Source: Polydactylus sextarius
Lineage: Eukaryota > Chordata > Actinopteri > Polynemidae
Assembly (NCBI GenBank): GCA_016801845.1
Contig: CM028915.1
Span: 12,911,501 to 12,975,500, forward strand
Reading direction: 5' to 3'
DNA: 64,000 bases
Part shown: one piece after another, positions 61,028 to 64,000 of the stretch
Layout: every line of letters starts with the position of its first letter
Numbering within the stretch: position 1 is the first letter of the stretch
Made by a program: the position numbers and the translations under genes
Notes under the pieces: generated by a model
Told to the model about the DNA's origin: nothing
What the model saw: only the letters and a program-made list of their open reading frames with translations
Database searches by the model: none

Positions 61028-62020
61028 CACTAAATTAGAGAATAGGTCTAGCCTATATTAAACACTAAAAACTAAAGGATATATACTTGTTGATAACTTA
61101 ATAATGTACTTAGCATTGATTTTCCCCAATTAAATTTAATACAAGCAACTCTGTCAAATCTAAATTTAAATTTGATTATTTAAACGAGACTTGTTACATG
61201 AAATATAATGTAAAATGCATTTTAGTCAAAGTAAAAGGGGCAGAACATTTGAGCATGATGTTGTTTTTCATTTTCTATCAATATATATTTTTTTATATAT
61301 CTTTAGCTTTTGCTCTGTTTTTATTCCTTTTATGTCTGTTTGTAAGCTTGGCTTATTAAAAAAACAGACAATAGAGGGTGCTGTTTATTTAAGGAAGAGC
61401 TCTGCTTGATAAATGGACAGAAGTGGAAGTGCAGGAGATTCACTTTGTCTTGCAGCACTAAATATACAGCCATGAAAAGTGTCAGTGTGTCTCTTGGCAT
61501 CAACAGCATTAGATTTACCTTTTCATGTCTAATACATGACAATCCATGAAAAAAAGGAAATACAACATCTCAGTGAACACATGAAGCTTGGTTTGGTTTG
61601 GTTTGGTTTGTCGCAGCATTGAGTCTAAAAAGCGCATTAGACCGTTTGTGAATAACATGGCCGCTGACCTATTCTGTCCTCTCTCACCTCTCTGTCAGTG
61701 AGCCAGTGTTTTTGTTCTACCTACAACAGGACAGTCCTCAGCTATTATTATAGTAGGCTCTCTGGCTCTGGGTCAGAGGAGGTAACAGGTTGAGTCTGAT
61801 TCTGGGGTGGGACACTTTTGTTAAACAAAGCGTGGAAGAATTTTAGCACCATCTCATTTTCTCACTGAACAGCAAAACAGGAAGCTTTTACCTGAGCAGC
61901 ACAAGAGAGAACTAACAGGAAGTAAACATTTCTAAACACACAACACACAAACTAAGAATACAGCTGTCTTTTCAGGAATATACAATGATTCTAATACCCA
62001 GTTTAGTCCAATATATTCTG

Positions 62021-62022
62021 TT

Positions 62023-62102
<80 letters not shown>

Positions 62103-62104
62103 TT
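62021..62104. repeat. (CTTT)n microsatellite
   Basis: About 20 near-perfect tetranucleotide units. Confidence 0.95.
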
Positions 62105-62465
62105 CTTTTCAATCCCACTGTGTCATTTTGTTAATAATGTATAAAATGATTTGGAACAAACTCTTTTGTTTTCAGTAACTCAGTTATGGACATTCTCTGC
62201 TTCCCTTTTTAATTTCACCTTTCACAGTGTTATTGGTATTCAAAAATGTAAGTGAGACAGAAAGGGGTATGGCACAAAAGCCGAAGTGCATCAAATGTGA
62301 TTACACAAGATGAGAAGTCATTTTGATGGGGCTCTTTTTCAACAATAGAAACAGACATGTGGAGATGGAGGTACATGACCTTAGAAGTTCATGTGCCTTA
62401 AAGTTCTCTATTGATCATGTGTTGGTCTATATATACACATATATACACGTGTGTGTGTGTGTGTG

Positions 62466-62556
62466 TGTATTGGCCCAGTGAAGGACAGGTGACCTGTCCA
62501 GGGTTTATCTCCACCGTCAACGACAGTCGGCAATTCTCAAATGGATGAATGAACAT
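62466..62556 (+). mobile_element. LINE-like (L2/CR1-type) 3' tail relic
   Basis: TGAAGGACAGGTGACCTGTC followed by CAGGGTTTATCTCC and a TGGATGAATGAA end resembles the 3' tail of dispersed fish LINEs, which read GACTGGTGACCTGTCCAGGG and end in a TGGATGGA-type repeat. No coding part is present. Confidence 0.5.
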
Positions 62557-64000
62557 TTACATCATAATTTGTTAACTCTCTGATGCAAAAAAAACAAACA
62601 AACAAAAAAAACAACTGTGGTGCAAGGATTTCAACATTTTTAAACAGATATACCAACTCACTTTTCTATACCACAACAGCCACTGAGTTGCAAAAGGAAT
62701 GAGCAGGAACTTGACTGCTTACATAACATCTATGTAGATTTCAGAGGGATTTGACAGGATGAGTACCACCCTGTGATATACGACATGACATCCTCTTCTT
62801 TAATCTAAAACAAATTGCTGCTTTAAGTCTTGCCTCTTAATTATTGGCAAATTGGAGATAAAGGACAAAGAATCTATAAAGACACTAAAACCAACAGCAC
62901 AGACTTTGGATCATATTGCAGACGAGGGGGTAGGTTTGTAAATTCATCACAAAATGTAACAATAATGTGCATCAGCACAACTTGATAGTGATATGAAAGA
63001 GAAAATCAGTAGAAATTTGCAATTTTGGGAATGTTTGTTAAAAACGAATGACTGATATTGACCAATTATCAAACAATTATCAAATAATGGCCCGTTGATG
63101 GATTTATCAATATGTGCAGTGCATCAGGAAACATCAGTCATCTTCATTTGACTTAAAAAGAACATCTATGAATGAAGTGGATTACATGACTTACACTCCT
63201 GGAGCCTGTTGAATCATAATTGATTAATCGATAAGCTGATTAACAGAAGAATGATTACCATTTATTTTTTACAATCACTTTACATGTTAAGTTAGAAAAC
63301 TATCTGTAATTCATCCTTTTTGTTGCAAGACATTATATTGTCATCTGCTGATGGTTATCGGCGATAAGTGTGTTTACTTTCACTGAAAAGCAGAACATCA
63401 ACTGTTTTCTTACCATATGGTTTATTTTCCCATCACATCAGTTTTTACCTGTTCTGAGTGAGTTTCAGTTCATCTAAAACACACGGAAGTGATAAAAACA
63501 TCACCATCTTTTAACCACAGCTTTGAGATGTGATCAGTTACGTGTACATGTTATTCTACAGAGGCAGGAGATGAAAAAATGAAACAAAAAAAAGAAAAAA
63601 AAAAAACAAAAAAACGTATCCACTCTGTGGTTCCTCTAAGCCAGTGGTTGGGATTGAAACGTTTAGGTGAGGAAAGGAAAGGAGAGGAGGATGTGAGAAC
63701 TTCCTCAAACTGTTTGCAGTTTCGCCCTTTAGGACACGGTGGTGGTCGCTGGTAGAAATGGAGAAGCTACTGTTCTGCATTTCATCTGACAAGAAATGAC
63801 TAGTTGTTCACCTAACGTGTATGATAAAGTCAGGTAAAATGTGACACTGGAGCCTGGCAATGTGGATTTTATATCACAGGACTGGACTGAAATATAGTAA
63901 ATGATACATTGAATTGTCTTTTGATAAATTACTATACTATCGTCATACTATACATGTCAGATATCCCACTTGATGCACTATATAATAATGCATCTTCTTC

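Overview
The window is vertebrate nuclear DNA, almost certainly from a teleost. Coding sequence sits in short exons with GT/AG boundaries, the sequence between is AT-rich and full of microsatellites, and several decayed Tc1-like, MITE-like and tRNA-SINE-like repeats of fish type are present. No prokaryotic, viral, CRISPR or operon-like structure was found. Gene calls rest on translated exons compared from memory with the human proteins; no database search was run.

Layout from left to right. (1) 533-650, plus strand: the last coding exon of rnf165/ark2c, a RING-H2 E3 ligase, followed by a long probable 3' UTR to about 4475. (2) 5898-27825, minus strand: a complete loxhd1 gene. I could join 42 exons with consistent phases into one open frame of 2401 residues: a 227-residue Lys/Glu-rich N-terminal region followed by 16 PLAT-type repeat units. 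(3) 28.1-43.2 kb: about 15 kb without a recognisable gene, holding a roughly 540-bp inverted-repeat element and other repeat relics. (4) 43186-44949, minus strand: ptger4 (prostaglandin E2 receptor EP4), two coding exons and 442 residues after removal of a 435-bp intron that is itself open in frame. A small decayed copy of its intron/exon 2 junction lies about 2.9 kb away, upstream of the gene. (5) 53987-60651, minus strand: complete mrps27 (mitochondrial ribosomal protein mS27), 11 exons, 413 residues. (6) 60.7-64 kb: intergenic, with long TG and CTTT tracts and a LINE-like tail.

The genes do not form a functional system. rnf165 and loxhd1 are convergent, as on human 18q21; ptger4 and mrps27 have human counterparts on chromosome 5. 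This human 5 + 18 mixture resembles the linkage group that became the bird Z chromosome, so the order probably reflects old vertebrate synteny. The most unusual items are the lysine-rich loxhd1 head, an open-frame ptger4 intron, the ptger4 relic, a 44-bp-stem hairpin flanked by TTAA between the convergent 3' ends, and a possible 12-nt loxhd1 microexon. I did not find a clearly new biological system.
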